Below, piece by piece: positions 1 to 8,886 of a stretch of DNA of 33,303 nucleotides. Under the pieces are notes generated by a model, which saw only the letters and a list, made by a program, of their open reading frames with translations, did not search any database and was not told where the DNA came from. Source of the DNA: Clostridia bacterium (GTDB lineage Bacteria > Bacillota > Clostridia > Oscillospirales > Acutalibacteraceae); assembly GCA_017517135.1 (NCBI GenBank), contig JAFXAK010000023.1:1-33303 (forward strand). Reading direction: 5' to 3'. The position numbers and the translations under genes were made by a program. Within the stretch, counting starts at the first letter, position 1. Every line of letters begins with the position of its first letter.

Positions 1-16
1 GAATGAGTAAACCGAG

Positions 17-44
17 CAAAAACAACACAAAAGTGTTGTTTTTG
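17..44 (-). terminator. Hairpin downstream of the lipoprotein gene, probable terminator
   Basis: A perfect 12-bp inverted repeat (17-28 with 33-44, loop of four A/T) whose outer stem is an A-run on one side and a T-run on the other, so it could stop transcription from either strand. It lies about 140 bases beyond the stop of the minus-strand lipoprotein gene. Terminator function is inferred from shape only; the window edge hides what lies on the other side. Confidence 0.4.
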
Positions 45-56
45 GTTTCCCCGACA

Positions 57-113
57 GCGTACAAAGGTACGCCGAGGGCGAGGTTTGCTTATAGCATAAA
101 ACTTGTTTTATGC
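57..113. other. Two further short inverted repeats in the left intergenic region
   Basis: Positions 57-62 pair with 67-72 (GCGTAC, four-base loop), and 94-102 pair perfectly with 105-113 (9 bp, two-base spacer). With the hairpin at 17-44 this gives three palindromes in 100 bases between the window edge and the lipoprotein gene. No open reading frame or RNA gene was recognised here. Confidence 0.45.
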
Positions 114-180
114 GGTCTGCACTTTTTTTACAACCCCTTTTGATTTTTTTAATATACAGAAAAATTATTGAAATGTAATT

Positions 181-858
181 TTATCCGAACATTGCTTCGA
201 TTTCCGTAATATCCTTTGTTGTTGCTGTTACTATTGCACCTACAATATATTTATCAATAGCTCTTACATAGTATGCCTGTGTCATTTCAGCACCTTCAAC
301 CGTTACTTCATAAACAGCCTTTTTGAATTCGGTATCACCGAATTTTATATCCGCTTTTTCAATCATAACATAATCATAGCCGGGTAAGCTTTTAAGAGAA
401 TTATCAAGCAATTCAAGATATTCTTCGGCAGTTACCTTTTTGAAGCCCGAAATCATAGTGTTTTCATAGCAGATCAATACATTGTTGCCAAAGCTGTCCA
501 TAGCAGCCATATCGTATAAGGTTGACTTTTCGAGAAGAGCCTGTTCTATTGAGTTAAGGTCCAGAACATCCTGACCTGCATTTATTTGTTCTGAAATTTC
601 CTCGTCAGTAAGATAAATCCAGGTTGAGGGCTTTGTGAATGTAAACTCTGCAAATTCATTTGTGTAAACATCTTCTGTTATTGTGCCTCTGGCAACGGTT
701 TTTTTGCTTTCTTCCTGTTCTGTTTCTTTTTCTGTTGTTTCGGAAATATTCACATCAGCGTCTGTTGTTGTTTCCTTATTGGTGTTTTCATTTCCAGAGC
801 AAGCTGCAAGTGTGAAAATTAAAACTGAACAAAGAATAAGTGAAATAAGCTTTTTCAT
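181..858 (-). CDS. Putative lipoprotein of unknown function
   Basis: The 225-residue product starts with a lipoprotein signal peptide: Met-Lys-Lys, a hydrophobic stretch and the lipobox LAAC with the lipidated cysteine at residue 20. A Thr/Glu-rich linker (about 25-55) follows, then a mixed alpha/beta domain that I do not recognise as a named family. It is therefore expected to be anchored on the outer face of the cytoplasmic membrane. A good ribosome binding site (AGGAG) lies about 8 bases before the ATG. It is the last gene of the minus-strand run and starts 40 bases after the GPH symporter stop, so it may be co-transcribed with it. A link to sugar uptake is only a guess from position. Confidence 0.75.
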   Translation of the reverse strand: MKKLISLILCSVLIFTLAACSGNENTNKETTTDADVNISETTEKETEQEESKKTVARGTITEDVYTNEFAEFTFTKPSTWIYLTDEEISEQINAGQDVLDLNSIEQALLEKSTLYDMAAMDSFGNNVLICYENTMISGFKKVTAEEYLELLDNSLKSLPGYDYVMIEKADIKFGDTEFKKAVYEVTVEGAEMTQAYYVRAIDKYIVGAIVTATTKDITEIEAMFG

Positions 859-898
859 AAATTTTTTCTCCTTTGTAAAATATATTCTGAAAGCCTGA

Positions 899-2401
899 TT
901 ACGGCTTGTCAGTTGATTCGGCTCCGCTGTCTATAACCTTTTCGGCTCTTGCTTTTGCAAGGTCTTTCATCATCTGCTCACGCGTTTTGCCGTGTACATT
1001 GAAGAAGCTCAGTGTTATACCCTTGAGAGTTCTTCCGATAGCGGGGCAGAGGGCGAAAACTATCCAGATGTTGCGAAGCATTTTCGGATCTGTCTGTCTT
1101 ATAAGCTGACCGCCGGGGGAATATACGGATTTTATCTTCATAAGTGTGATAAGACCGCCGCTTATAAGAGTTGCCGCCTGATTTGTTATGAGGCTTATAT
1201 ATCCCATTGCCGCGGAGAGTATACCCTCGTTTCTTATACCCGTTTTCCACTCAACATAGTCATACATATCTCCCGTGAGAGCGGTTGAGGAATATCTCTG
1301 AACGCTGTTGAGGCTTCCGCAGACGGTAAGTGCAAAGGTAACCCATGTAACATTTATCCATGTTTTTTTAGTGGGAGCATAGCCCACAAGGAACATTATA
1401 AAATAGGAAATTCCGCAGAAAAGATAGCTGAAGGAGGCAAGATTTTTAAGTCCCATTTTCTTTGTAAGCTTGGGAGCCAAGGGGAGTACAAAATAAGAGG
1501 GAAGTCCCGTAAACAGACCTGCTATAGTGCCGTAAGAAATTTTACCGAAGCAGTTAAGCCAGAAGTCGTTCTGTATTCTTGCACCTACTGCCTTTCCCAC
1601 ACCGAAAAAGCTCTTTATGAGGAGAATCCACATAGGCTTACACGATGCTACCTGCTTGAGGGATTTCCACACGCTTACCTCATTCATCTGAGTTCTTGAA
1701 GCAAGCGGAACTCTTTCTCTTAATGTGAAGAAGCCGTACACACGGAAAATAATTACCATTGCAATGAATATGAGTGCGGCGACCATATAGATATTTCTTC
1801 TTGCTATAGTTTCGGGCAGAAAGTCAACAAAGAAGGGGAAAAGAGACGGCAGCCACACACCGAGCAGGTCAACATATGTATCAGTTGCGATAAGGCGGTT
1901 TCTTTCCTGTACATTCGGTGTAAGATTATAAAGAAGTGCCGAGTATGCCGGGGTATAGAAGGAGTTTGCTATTGAGCCTATGTAGTTTATTACCGCATAG
2001 ATAATAAGATAGGTTAGCTGTGAAAGGCCTGCGGGAAGCACCCAGGGAGTGAATGTGCTTATGAACCATAAGGGCAGGGTGAGTATAAGATAGGGACGCA
2101 CTCTGCCCCAACGGGTTCTTGTTCTGTCAAGAATGGGACCCGAAATTGCATTGTCAAAGGTGTCCGCAAAGGTACAGATAACACTTGCCGCACTCAATGT
2201 TGCAGCAGAGGCACCGACCATTGTACGGTTGAAAAAGTCAAGATTTGCACCCGAAAAGGATTCCCAGTTCTTGTCTCCCGTGCCCGAAAGGACATATGCA
2301 ACATAATCCTTGGGGGAAAGATAGTTTTTATTCTGTTGTTCAAGCTGTCTGAGGACCTTTATATCATCAGACTGTATATTTGTTTCGGTCTGAGTACTCA
2401 T
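899..2401 (-). CDS. GPH-family (glycoside-pentoside-hexuronide:cation) MFS symporter
   Basis: A 500-residue polytopic membrane protein. The family signature is clear: after a first membrane region, residues 80-104 carry two Asp residues, then GPILDRTRTRWGRVRPY, the cytoplasmic loop motif typical of melibiose/xyloside-type GPH carriers. About twelve membrane segments can be traced, with a Lys-rich C-terminal tail. Such carriers import sugars or glycosides with Na+ or H+; the substrate cannot be read from sequence. The start is supported by GGAGAAAG upstream. It begins 12 bases after the stop of the DnaI-like gene, so it appears to belong to the same transcript. The GH27 enzyme at 13993-15285 could be a functional partner, but they are not adjacent. 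Confidence 0.88.
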   Translation of the reverse strand: MSTQTETNIQSDDIKVLRQLEQQNKNYLSPKDYVAYVLSGTGDKNWESFSGANLDFFNRTMVGASAATLSAASVICTFADTFDNAISGPILDRTRTRWGRVRPYLILTLPLWFISTFTPWVLPAGLSQLTYLIIYAVINYIGSIANSFYTPAYSALLYNLTPNVQERNRLIATDTYVDLLGVWLPSLFPFFVDFLPETIARRNIYMVAALIFIAMVIIFRVYGFFTLRERVPLASRTQMNEVSVWKSLKQVASCKPMWILLIKSFFGVGKAVGARIQNDFWLNCFGKISYGTIAGLFTGLPSYFVLPLAPKLTKKMGLKNLASFSYLFCGISYFIMFLVGYAPTKKTWINVTWVTFALTVCGSLNSVQRYSSTALTGDMYDYVEWKTGIRNEGILSAAMGYISLITNQAATLISGGLITLMKIKSVYSPGGQLIRQTDPKMLRNIWIVFALCPAIGRTLKGITLSFFNVHGKTREQMMKDLAKARAEKVIDSGAESTDKP

Positions 2402-2413
2402 TTACTTTCTCCG

Positions 2414-3400
2414 TCAGTCTTCGTTTTTTTGCTGGCGTATATCTGTACCGCTGAAATAAAGGGTTGAATATTCACCGATAAGTCTTGATGCAATTCGTCT
2501 GCCGTAGGCTTCTTCAAGCTCTTTATGGTCTAAATTTGTGCTGATTATCGTGGGTAAACAAAGATTTATTCTTGTGTTGATTATGTTATAAAGTGCCGCC
2601 TGGGTGAATGAGGTGGGAAATTCCGCACCGAGGTCGTCAATAACGAGCAGGTCACACTCTAAAATGAGTGCTTCATACTGTCCGTCTGAATTTTTCGAGA
2701 AACGGTCCTTCTGCAGCTCGTTAAATATGTTCTGTGCAGAGTTATAAAGCACCTTGTTGCCCTTTTTTATGACTTCACCCGCTATTGCAAGAGAGAGGTG
2801 AGTTTTACCGAGCCCCGTTTCACCCGAGAAAATGAGTGACGGGGAGGTTGATGTCTCAAAGGAAGCTGCATATATTTTGCAGTATTCAAAAATGGAGAAC
2901 ATTCTGTCCCTCGGAGAGGAAGCGGTTTCCTTTTCGTATTTATCCGAATAATATTCGAGCTTGAAATCCTCAAAGCTGCAGAATTTGAGAGGAGATTTTT
3001 CGCCTGCCTCGTCGAATGCCAGCTTTTTGAGAAGCTCTATGTGACATTCACACAGATGTGAGCCGTCAACACCCGAATCGTTGCATTTGGGACAGCTGTA
3101 GTGTACCTCTAAATAATCGTCGGCTAAATTGTTTTTTCTCAGCAGAAGCTTTATTTCCTGCTGAGCGTTGAGATTTCTCATTTTCTGCTCCTGAATGAAT
3201 TTAGGGGAGTCGAGAGGATTCATATCAATAGCCTTTATGACATCCCTGACGGAAAGTATCATTTCATTTTTCCATTTTTTATAGTCAGGCTCAAGGGAAT
3301 CAAACATACGCCTTTTTGCCTCGGCGGCATTTTCGGCATCTGCTTTTCTTCTTTCTATTATAGCCTGTGCTTTTTCAAAAATTTCTTTAGTGTAAGGCAT
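2414..3400 (-). CDS. DnaI/DnaC-like helicase loader ATPase
   Basis: A 328-residue AAA+ protein of the DnaC/DnaI/IstB group. The N-terminal part has a coiled, charged helix (about 1-95) and a zinc-binding cluster with Cys103, Cys106, Cys117 and Cys119, as in DnaI-type loaders. The Walker A motif GETGLGKT is at 193-200, Walker B LLVIDD at 251-256 and the arginine-rich sensor region GRRIASRL near 300-307. Family knowledge: these proteins load the replicative helicase. The ATG overlaps the stop of the DnaD-domain gene by one base (TGATG), so the two are translationally coupled. The pairing with DnaD supports a role in chromosome replication or restart rather than an IS21 helper; no transposase is next to it. 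Confidence 0.88.
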   Translation of the reverse strand: MPYTKEIFEKAQAIIERRKADAENAAEAKRRMFDSLEPDYKKWKNEMILSVRDVIKAIDMNPLDSPKFIQEQKMRNLNAQQEIKLLLRKNNLADDYLEVHYSCPKCNDSGVDGSHLCECHIELLKKLAFDEAGEKSPLKFCSFEDFKLEYYSDKYEKETASSPRDRMFSIFEYCKIYAASFETSTSPSLIFSGETGLGKTHLSLAIAGEVIKKGNKVLYNSAQNIFNELQKDRFSKNSDGQYEALILECDLLVIDDLGAEFPTSFTQAALYNIINTRINLCLPTIISTNLDHKELEEAYGRRIASRLIGEYSTLYFSGTDIRQQKNED

Positions 3401-4467
3401 CAGCGTTTCTCCCTTTTCTTGAATACGGGTACTGTGGTTTTTGCTTTTTTCATAGCGGCTTCAATATCGTATGAAGCCTTTTTGTCAGACTCTTTTGCCT
3501 TAGGCTTTACAGAGCCGTAGACATCCTTTTTGTTTTTTGATGCATATTTTTTATCCTGCATATCGGCAAAATCCGCCTGAAGCTTTTGTACATCCTCAGG
3601 TGTTTTCACATTTTTCAGGTGCCATGCGGATAAAATCTTATGCATATACTGAAAGCTTATATCATCGCCCTTATATTTCGACATTTCCTCGAAGGCAAGG
3701 GAGAGAATATTCATCGGGAATTTCCATTCGTCTATCCATATAGCGAGATATTTTGACTGCGCCGAGGTGGGCTTTGATTTCTTCATACCGGTAACGGCAC
3801 AGAATTCACCCCACGCACCGTTCACGGCTTCAATTTTCTTGAATTCCGCGTCGGCTCTTTCAATGGTATCTATTTCTCTCTCGCTCCAGTCAACGCCCAT
3901 TTTATATATGTAATTCATATTATGGCTTTTATTGTGAGTACGGGCAAATTCACATATAGCGAGTATGATTTCAATGGGAAGACCGTAGTAATCATACAAA
4001 AGCAGCAAAGAAGCCTGATCGCCCATACCGATTGTTTTTCCCAAGCACTGCTGTGCTTCGGAAAACAGTACCCTCACTTCCTCGGATTCCACGATACGCT
4101 TTCTTATCATTTCGTGTGTGGGCTTTGAGGGTTTCAGATTTATTCTTTCTTTTTTAGGCTCTTTTTCTTCGGGAACGCTTATATTTTCCCTTTTATTGCT
4201 GACTTCATTTTTTGTAACAAAGAGCTGTGCATCGCTTTTTATAAGCATACCGAGGTCTTCCCAATATGAGAATATATCGGGAAGCTCTTCTTTTTTTATG
4301 CCTGTTGCAGACGAAACCTCCTCCTCGGACGGGGTTTCATATGCGTGAGAATATAAATACAGTAAAACCTTTAACTGCTTTTCGGAGGACAGAATAAGAA
4401 ATTCGTCCGCAAGCCGTTTTGGCATAACGAAAACACCGTTAAAAGCCTCGGGATTGACCTTATACAT
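3400..4467 (-). CDS. DnaD-domain replication protein
   Basis: The 355-residue product has an N-terminal winged-helix-like part (about 1-85, including an SATGIKKEELPDIFSYWE stretch typical of DnaD-like proteins), an acidic/basic linker, and two copies of a DnaD-type helical region: about 115-205 (ending YIYKMGVDWSE) and about 215-310 (ending YMHKILSAWH). The YxxxILxxW-like ending is the hallmark of the DnaD/DnaB C-terminal domain. The tail is Lys-rich. Family knowledge: DnaD/DnaB proteins remodel origin DNA and help recruit helicase and loader in Firmicutes. It sits 17 bases after the aminopeptidase gene and overlaps the loader gene, which fits that role. Membership is firm; equivalence to B. 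subtilis DnaB or DnaD is not settled. Confidence 0.88.
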   Translation of the reverse strand: MYKVNPEAFNGVFVMPKRLADEFLILSSEKQLKVLLYLYSHAYETPSEEEVSSATGIKKEELPDIFSYWEDLGMLIKSDAQLFVTKNEVSNKRENISVPEEKEPKKERINLKPSKPTHEMIRKRIVESEEVRVLFSEAQQCLGKTIGMGDQASLLLLYDYYGLPIEIILAICEFARTHNKSHNMNYIYKMGVDWSEREIDTIERADAEFKKIEAVNGAWGEFCAVTGMKKSKPTSAQSKYLAIWIDEWKFPMNILSLAFEEMSKYKGDDISFQYMHKILSAWHLKNVKTPEDVQKLQADFADMQDKKYASKNKKDVYGSVKPKAKESDKKASYDIEAAMKKAKTTVPVFKKREKR

Positions 4468-4484
4468 AATTATACCTTTATTTA

Positions 4485-5882
4485 TTAATCGTTAAAGAAT
4501 TCGTAGCAAGCTCTGTAGGTCATATATACATCTATCTTGGAAACTGTTTCGTAGGGAGCGTGCATTGAGATTACTGCAACACCGATGTCAACAACATCCA
4601 TATTCAGAGATGCAACATACTTGGCAACCGTTCCGCCGCCGCCCTCGTCAACCTTGCCGAGCTCGCCTGTCTGCCAGCATACATTTTTCCTGTCAAGAAG
4701 CTCTCTTATTTCTGCCATAAATTCAGCAGAAGCATCCGATGTGCCCGATTTGCCTCTTGCACCTGTGTATTTGGTGATAACAACGCCTCTGTTTACGAAG
4801 GCTGTGTTGTTCTTTTCGAAAACCTCGGGGAAGTTTGTGTCATATGCGGCATTTACATCTGCAGAAAGGCACTTTGAGTTGGAAAGCACCTTGTAGCCCT
4901 TTGCACCCTGACAGTCAGCGAGTGCATATATAAAGAACTTGAGATATGAGGAGTTAAGACCTGTGTTACCGTCAGAGCCTGTTTCTTCCTTATCTGTGAG
5001 AACGCTTAAAACTGTGTATTCGGGAGTATCCGTGTCAAGAGCCGCCATAAGTGCGGGATAAGCACAAACTCTGTCGTCGTGGCCGTATGCACCGATAAGA
5101 GAACGGTCAAAGCCGATATCACGAGCCTTGAAGGCGGGAACTATTTCAAGCTCTGCGCTGAGGAAATCCTCTTCCATGATGCCGTATTTCTCAAAGAGAA
5201 TACTGAGAACATTGAGCTTTACATTCTGTGCTGCATCTGTGTTGTCAAAGGGACGGCTGCCTACGAGAACATTGAGGCCTTCACCCTTGATGCCCTCGGA
5301 CATAGTGCTCTTCATCTGATTTGAAGCAAGGTGGGGGAGAAGATCGCTTATAACAAAGCAGGGATCGTTTTCGTCTTCGCCGACATTGATTTCAACCGTT
5401 TCACCCTTCTTTTTGATAACAACACCGTGAAGAGAGAGAGGGATAGCAGTCCACTGATATTTTTTGATACCGCCGTAGTAGTGAGTTTTGAAAAGGGCGG
5501 TGTCTGCCTCTTCATATAAGGGGTTGGGCTTTAAGTCAAGACGGGGAGAGTCTATGTGTGCTGCTGCAATCTTTACACCGTCTTCGAGGTCTCTTGAGCC
5601 TATAACTGCAAGGATTACGGACTTACCTCTGTTGTTGAGATAAACCTTTTCGCCGGCCGCATATTTTCTGTCTGCCTTGAATTCAATAAAGCCGTTTGCC
5701 TTTGCAAGCTCTATTGTAACCTTGACGGCTTCTCTTTCTGTTTTTGCCGCATCAAGGAAATCCTTGTAGCCCTCGCAGAAATTATCTGCGGCGGCTGTTT
5801 CTTCGGCAGTAATTTTCTTTGAAGCGTGTTCATTCTTCATAAAAAGTTCGTTTCTGAGAGCTTCAGCTCTGTTTTCTTCCAT
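4485..5882 (-). CDS. M18 family metallo-aminopeptidase
   Basis: A member of the M18 (aspartyl aminopeptidase/aminopeptidase I) family, 465 residues from the start chosen here. Metal and catalytic motifs are visible: AAHIDSPRLDLKP (His and Asp ligands), DKEETGSDGNTG (Glu pair) and the C-terminal HAPYETVSKID (His ligand). No signal peptide, so cytosolic. It removes N-terminal residues from peptides in peptide turnover. An in-frame ATG exists 63 bases upstream (5945) but lies inside the Sua5/CoaE gene and lacks a ribosome binding site; the ATG at 5882 is preceded by AAGGAAG at good spacing and starts 13 bases after the upstream stop. It is the fourth gene in the minus-strand run. Confidence 0.9.
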   Translation of the reverse strand: MEENRAEALRNELFMKNEHASKKITAEETAAADNFCEGYKDFLDAAKTEREAVKVTIELAKANGFIEFKADRKYAAGEKVYLNNRGKSVILAVIGSRDLEDGVKIAAAHIDSPRLDLKPNPLYEEADTALFKTHYYGGIKKYQWTAIPLSLHGVVIKKKGETVEINVGEDENDPCFVISDLLPHLASNQMKSTMSEGIKGEGLNVLVGSRPFDNTDAAQNVKLNVLSILFEKYGIMEEDFLSAELEIVPAFKARDIGFDRSLIGAYGHDDRVCAYPALMAALDTDTPEYTVLSVLTDKEETGSDGNTGLNSSYLKFFIYALADCQGAKGYKVLSNSKCLSADVNAAYDTNFPEVFEKNNTAFVNRGVVITKYTGARGKSGTSDASAEFMAEIRELLDRKNVCWQTGELGKVDEGGGGTVAKYVASLNMDVVDIGVAVISMHAPYETVSKIDVYMTYRACYEFFND

Positions 5883-5895
5883 TTCAGGCACTTCC

Positions 5896-7527
5896 TTATT
5901 TAAAAATTTTTCTTTCAACCCGTCTGATTTCCTCATATACATCATACGGATGATAATTTTTTATCTTAAAATCCGCTTTTTCGGCAAGTGACATTTCTGT
6001 TAGCTGAGCCGAGAAGCGTTTTTTAATTTCCTCATCGCTTATTTTGTCGCGTTCTCTTATTCTCTCAATACGCACCTGCTCGGGAGCGAAAACGAGCAGA
6101 GAATAATCACAAATTTCGTTAAGTCCCGATGAAAACAGCAGGGGAGCATCAAGAATTACGGTTTTACCCTCGTTTGCCGCCGTTTCACAATGCTCTTTAC
6201 AGCGTTTTATTATTTCGGGGTGTGTAATCGAGGTAAGAAGAGCGGTTTTTTCTTCGTCTGCAAACGCTCTTGAAGCAAGTTTTCGGCGGTTTAACTCACC
6301 GTCGGGGGAGAGAATATCCTCACCGAAGGCAAGAGCTAATTTTTCAAGGACAGGGGAGCCTTTTGCGGTTATTTCTCTTGCTATCTTATCCGCATCAACC
6401 GTTACGGCACCCTTTTCGGTAAAATATGCCGCAACAAAGCTTTTACCCGAGCCGGAGGCACCCGAAAGACCTAAAATAACGCCCTTTTTCTCTTTTTCAT
6501 CATTGAGAAACCTGAATGCGGCGGCTCTGTACAGACGGTTGCATACTCCAAGTCCCACACCGCTCTCGTAAGGCTTGCGGACAAAGACCTTTTTTGCTCC
6601 CTTTTCGTCAAGCTCTCTTAAAGCATCAAAGATACGCTTTGCCTGAGAGAAGCTGTCATCGCTTGTTCCGAAGGTGACGGACGGCAAGGGCATTTTGTCT
6701 TCTTCACCCTCAAAGCACAGCACGAAATCGGCTTCGGACTTATGCTCATTTACATACGAGATAAACTGAGATAGATTTCCTCTTACTATGCTCAATTCAG
6801 CTTTGGGGGAATAGTGCTGATACTTCATTCCGGGGGAAGAAGCAACGGCATTCTTTTCGAGGGGATTGAGCACCGCCTTGTCTATTTTTATTTCACCCAA
6901 AACCTCTCTGAGCTGCTCGGGAGTAACAGCACCCGGTCTTAAAAGCGTGGGCGGCTCGGTTGCGAGTGTTATAACGGTGGATTCAATACCGCATTCGCAG
7001 TCTCCGCCGTCAACTATGGCACTTACTCTGCCTGTCATATCGTCCTCAACATACTGAAAGCAGGTAGGGCTCGGAAAGCCCGAAATATTCGCACTCGGTG
7101 CTGCAAGCGGAGTGCCTGCCGCTTCAATTATAGCCTGAGCCGCTTTATGTGCCGGAAAACGCACCGCAACTGTCGGCAGATTTCCGCTGACAACATCTGA
7201 TACACATTTTTTCTTCGGCAGAATAATCGTAAGAGGTCCCGGCCAGTATTTTTCGGCTAATTTTATCGCCTTTTCGGGGACCTTTTCAGCCAGTAAATAT
7301 ATATCCTCAAGCTTTGAAATATGGACAATCAGCGGATTGTCTGTAGGTCTGCCCTTTGCTTCAAAAATCTTTTTTACGGCATTTTCATTGAAAGCATCTG
7401 CCGCAAGGCCGTATACCGTTTCCGTCGGGATTGCAACAACCTCTCCGTTTTTTATGAACGAAGCAATTTTCTCTATTTCATTTTTCTGATTGTGAACATC
7501 TCGTATTCTGAAAAATTCGGTTTTCAT
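5896..7527 (-). CDS. sua5-coaE: Fused threonylcarbamoyl-AMP synthase (Sua5) and dephospho-CoA kinase (CoaE)
   Basis: One uninterrupted 543-residue frame carries two enzymes. Residues 1-340 are a full Sua5: the YrdC domain with PTETVYGLA at 34-42, the GRPTDNPLIVHI segment and SANISG near 145-150, then the Sua5 C-terminal domain introduced by SPGMKYQHYSPKA near 231-243. This makes threonylcarbamoyl-AMP for the t6A37 modification of tRNA. After a short charged linker (about 342-349) residues 350-543 are a complete CoaE with P-loop GASGSGKS at 356-363, DADKIARE, and the lid arginines in RIERIRERD; this is the last step of CoA synthesis. It starts 4 bases after prfA. Sua5 beside prfA is a common Firmicutes layout; the usual prmC between them is absent. 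Confidence 0.9.
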   Translation of the reverse strand: MKTEFFRIRDVHNQKNEIEKIASFIKNGEVVAIPTETVYGLAADAFNENAVKKIFEAKGRPTDNPLIVHISKLEDIYLLAEKVPEKAIKLAEKYWPGPLTIILPKKKCVSDVVSGNLPTVAVRFPAHKAAQAIIEAAGTPLAAPSANISGFPSPTCFQYVEDDMTGRVSAIVDGGDCECGIESTVITLATEPPTLLRPGAVTPEQLREVLGEIKIDKAVLNPLEKNAVASSPGMKYQHYSPKAELSIVRGNLSQFISYVNEHKSEADFVLCFEGEEDKMPLPSVTFGTSDDSFSQAKRIFDALRELDEKGAKKVFVRKPYESGVGLGVCNRLYRAAAFRFLNDEKEKKGVILGLSGASGSGKSFVAAYFTEKGAVTVDADKIAREITAKGSPVLEKLALAFGEDILSPDGELNRRKLASRAFADEEKTALLTSITHPEIIKRCKEHCETAANEGKTVILDAPLLFSSGLNEICDYSLLVFAPEQVRIERIRERDKISDEEIKKRFSAQLTEMSLAEKADFKIKNYHPYDVYEEIRRVERKIFK

Positions 7528-7531
7528 ACTG

Positions 7532-8605
7532 TTAACCCTCTGCGTTTTTCAGCTTTTCGGCTGTATCTGCAGTAATCAAGGCATCTATAAGCTCGTCAAG
7601 TGAGCCGTTGAGTATTGCCTCTATTTTATATAATGTGAGACCTATTCTGTGGTCGGTAACTCTGCCCTGGGGGTAGTTATAGGTACGGATTCTTTCGCTT
7701 CTGTCACCCGTGCCGACCTGTGAACGCCGCTCACCTGCTATTTCCTTTTCCTGCTTTTCCCTTTCGGCATCAAGAAGACGCGACCGCAGAATTTTCATAG
7801 CTCTGTCCTTGTTTTTATACTGGCTTCTCTCGTCCTGACATTCAACAACCGTGCCTGTGGGAATATGGATAATTCTTATTGCGGATTCTGTTTTGTTTAC
7901 ATGCTGACCGCCCGCACCCGAGGAACGGAAGGTGTCTATCTGCAGATCGGCAGGATTTATCTCTATGTCAACCTCTTCGGCTTCCGCTAAAACAGCAACC
8001 GTTACGGTGGAGGTCTGTATTTTTCCGTTTGATTCGGTTACGGGGATTCTCTGTACACGGTGAACACCGCTTTCAAATTTGAAGCGGGAATATGCACTCT
8101 CGCCCGAAATCATAAAGCTTACTTCCTTGAAGCCGCCTAACTGTGTGGGATTTGAGTTGAGAATTTCGGTTTTAAATCCTTTTGCTTCGGCATACATTGA
8201 GTACATTCTGAAAAGAACATATGCAAACAATGCACTTTCTTCACCGCCTGCACCCGAACGGATTTCAACGATAACATTCCTGTCGTCATTCTTATCCTTG
8301 GGTAAAAGGAGAATTTTCAGTTCCTCGTAATTTCTTTCGCTGTTTTTCTTGGCTTCCTCCATTTCCTCGAGAGCCAATTCCTTCATTTCTTTATCGAGAG
8401 AGCCCATATCGAGCAATTCTTTTGCTTCATTAAGGTCGGAAATATTCTTCTTATATTCTCTGTATTTTTCAACAATGGGTGTAAGTGTTTTAAGCTCCTT
8501 TAGCAAAGCGGTGCTGCGGCTTATATCCGTAGCAATCTCACCGTCACAAAGAAGCTCGTTTATTGTATCAAATCTTTCTTCAACATTTTTGAGTTTATTC
8601 AGCAT
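7532..8605 (-). CDS. prfA: Peptide chain release factor 1 (RF1)
   Basis: Full-length class I release factor, 357 residues. The codon-recognition tripeptide is PVT at 188-190, the PxT form that marks RF1 (UAA/UAG) and not RF2 (SPF). The catalytic GGQ lies at 232-234 within [17 protein letters not shown]. The N-terminal helical domain and the C-terminal basic tail are complete. It releases the nascent chain at the ribosomal peptidyl-transferase centre. Its ATG lies inside the 3' end of the DUF951 gene (11-base overlap), and the Sua5/CoaE gene follows 4 bases after its stop, so translation is probably coupled along the run. A GAGAAG ribosome binding site precedes the ATG. Confidence 0.96.
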   Translation of the reverse strand: MLNKLKNVEERFDTINELLCDGEIATDISRSTALLKELKTLTPIVEKYREYKKNISDLNEAKELLDMGSLDKEMKELALEEMEEAKKNSERNYEELKILLLPKDKNDDRNVIVEIRSGAGGEESALFAYVLFRMYSMYAEAKGFKTEILNSNPTQLGGFKEVSFMISGESAYSRFKFESGVHRVQRIPVTESNGKIQTSTVTVAVLAEAEEVDIEINPADLQIDTFRSSGAGGQHVNKTESAIRIIHIPTGTVVECQDERSQYKNKDRAMKILRSRLLDAEREKQEKEIAGERRSQVGTGDRSERIRTYNYPQGRVTDHRIGLTLYKIEAILNGSLDELIDALITADTAEKLKNAEG

Positions 8606-8786
8606 TTTCTTCTCTTATTATCTTTTTTATATTTTTTTCAGCCTTGCTTCTTGCCACCATAACCTCATGGGAGCATTTTTCGCATTTTATCTTGAAATCC
8701 ATTCCGCTTCTCAGCACTATAAAGCGTTTTGAGCCGCAGGGATGCTGTTTTTTCATTTCGAGTATATCACCGACACGGACATCCAT
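8595..8786 (-). CDS. DUF951 family small protein
   Basis: A 63-residue protein starting [19 protein letters not shown], with [18 protein letters not shown] downstream: the standard DUF951 pattern, including the CGS and CxxC cysteines that may bind a metal. Function is unknown for the family. An in-frame ATG exists 39 bases upstream, but family length and AAGGGG before the inner ATG favour 8786. Its end overlaps the prfA start. It is the first gene of the long minus-strand run and is divergent from the S1-domain gene, so a promoter is expected in 8787-8886; the sequence ATTATA at 8811-8816 (TATAAT on the minus strand) is a possible -10 without a convincing -35. Confidence 0.88.
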   Translation of the reverse strand: MDVRVGDILEMKKQHPCGSKRFIVLRSGMDFKIKCEKCSHEVMVARSKAEKNIKKIIREENAE

Positions 8787-8886
8787 AAAAAATCCCCTTT
8801 TTGCAGTTTCATTATATTTTAGCATACTTTTGTAAGAAGTTAAATACTATTTTAACAAGAAAGTTATTTTGGAAAGGAAAATATAT

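Noticed and set aside
2414-3400. IS21 transposition helper (IstB)
   Set aside because: Same fold group, but the zinc-binding N-terminus, the coupling with a DnaD-domain gene and the lack of an adjacent transposase favour a replication loader.
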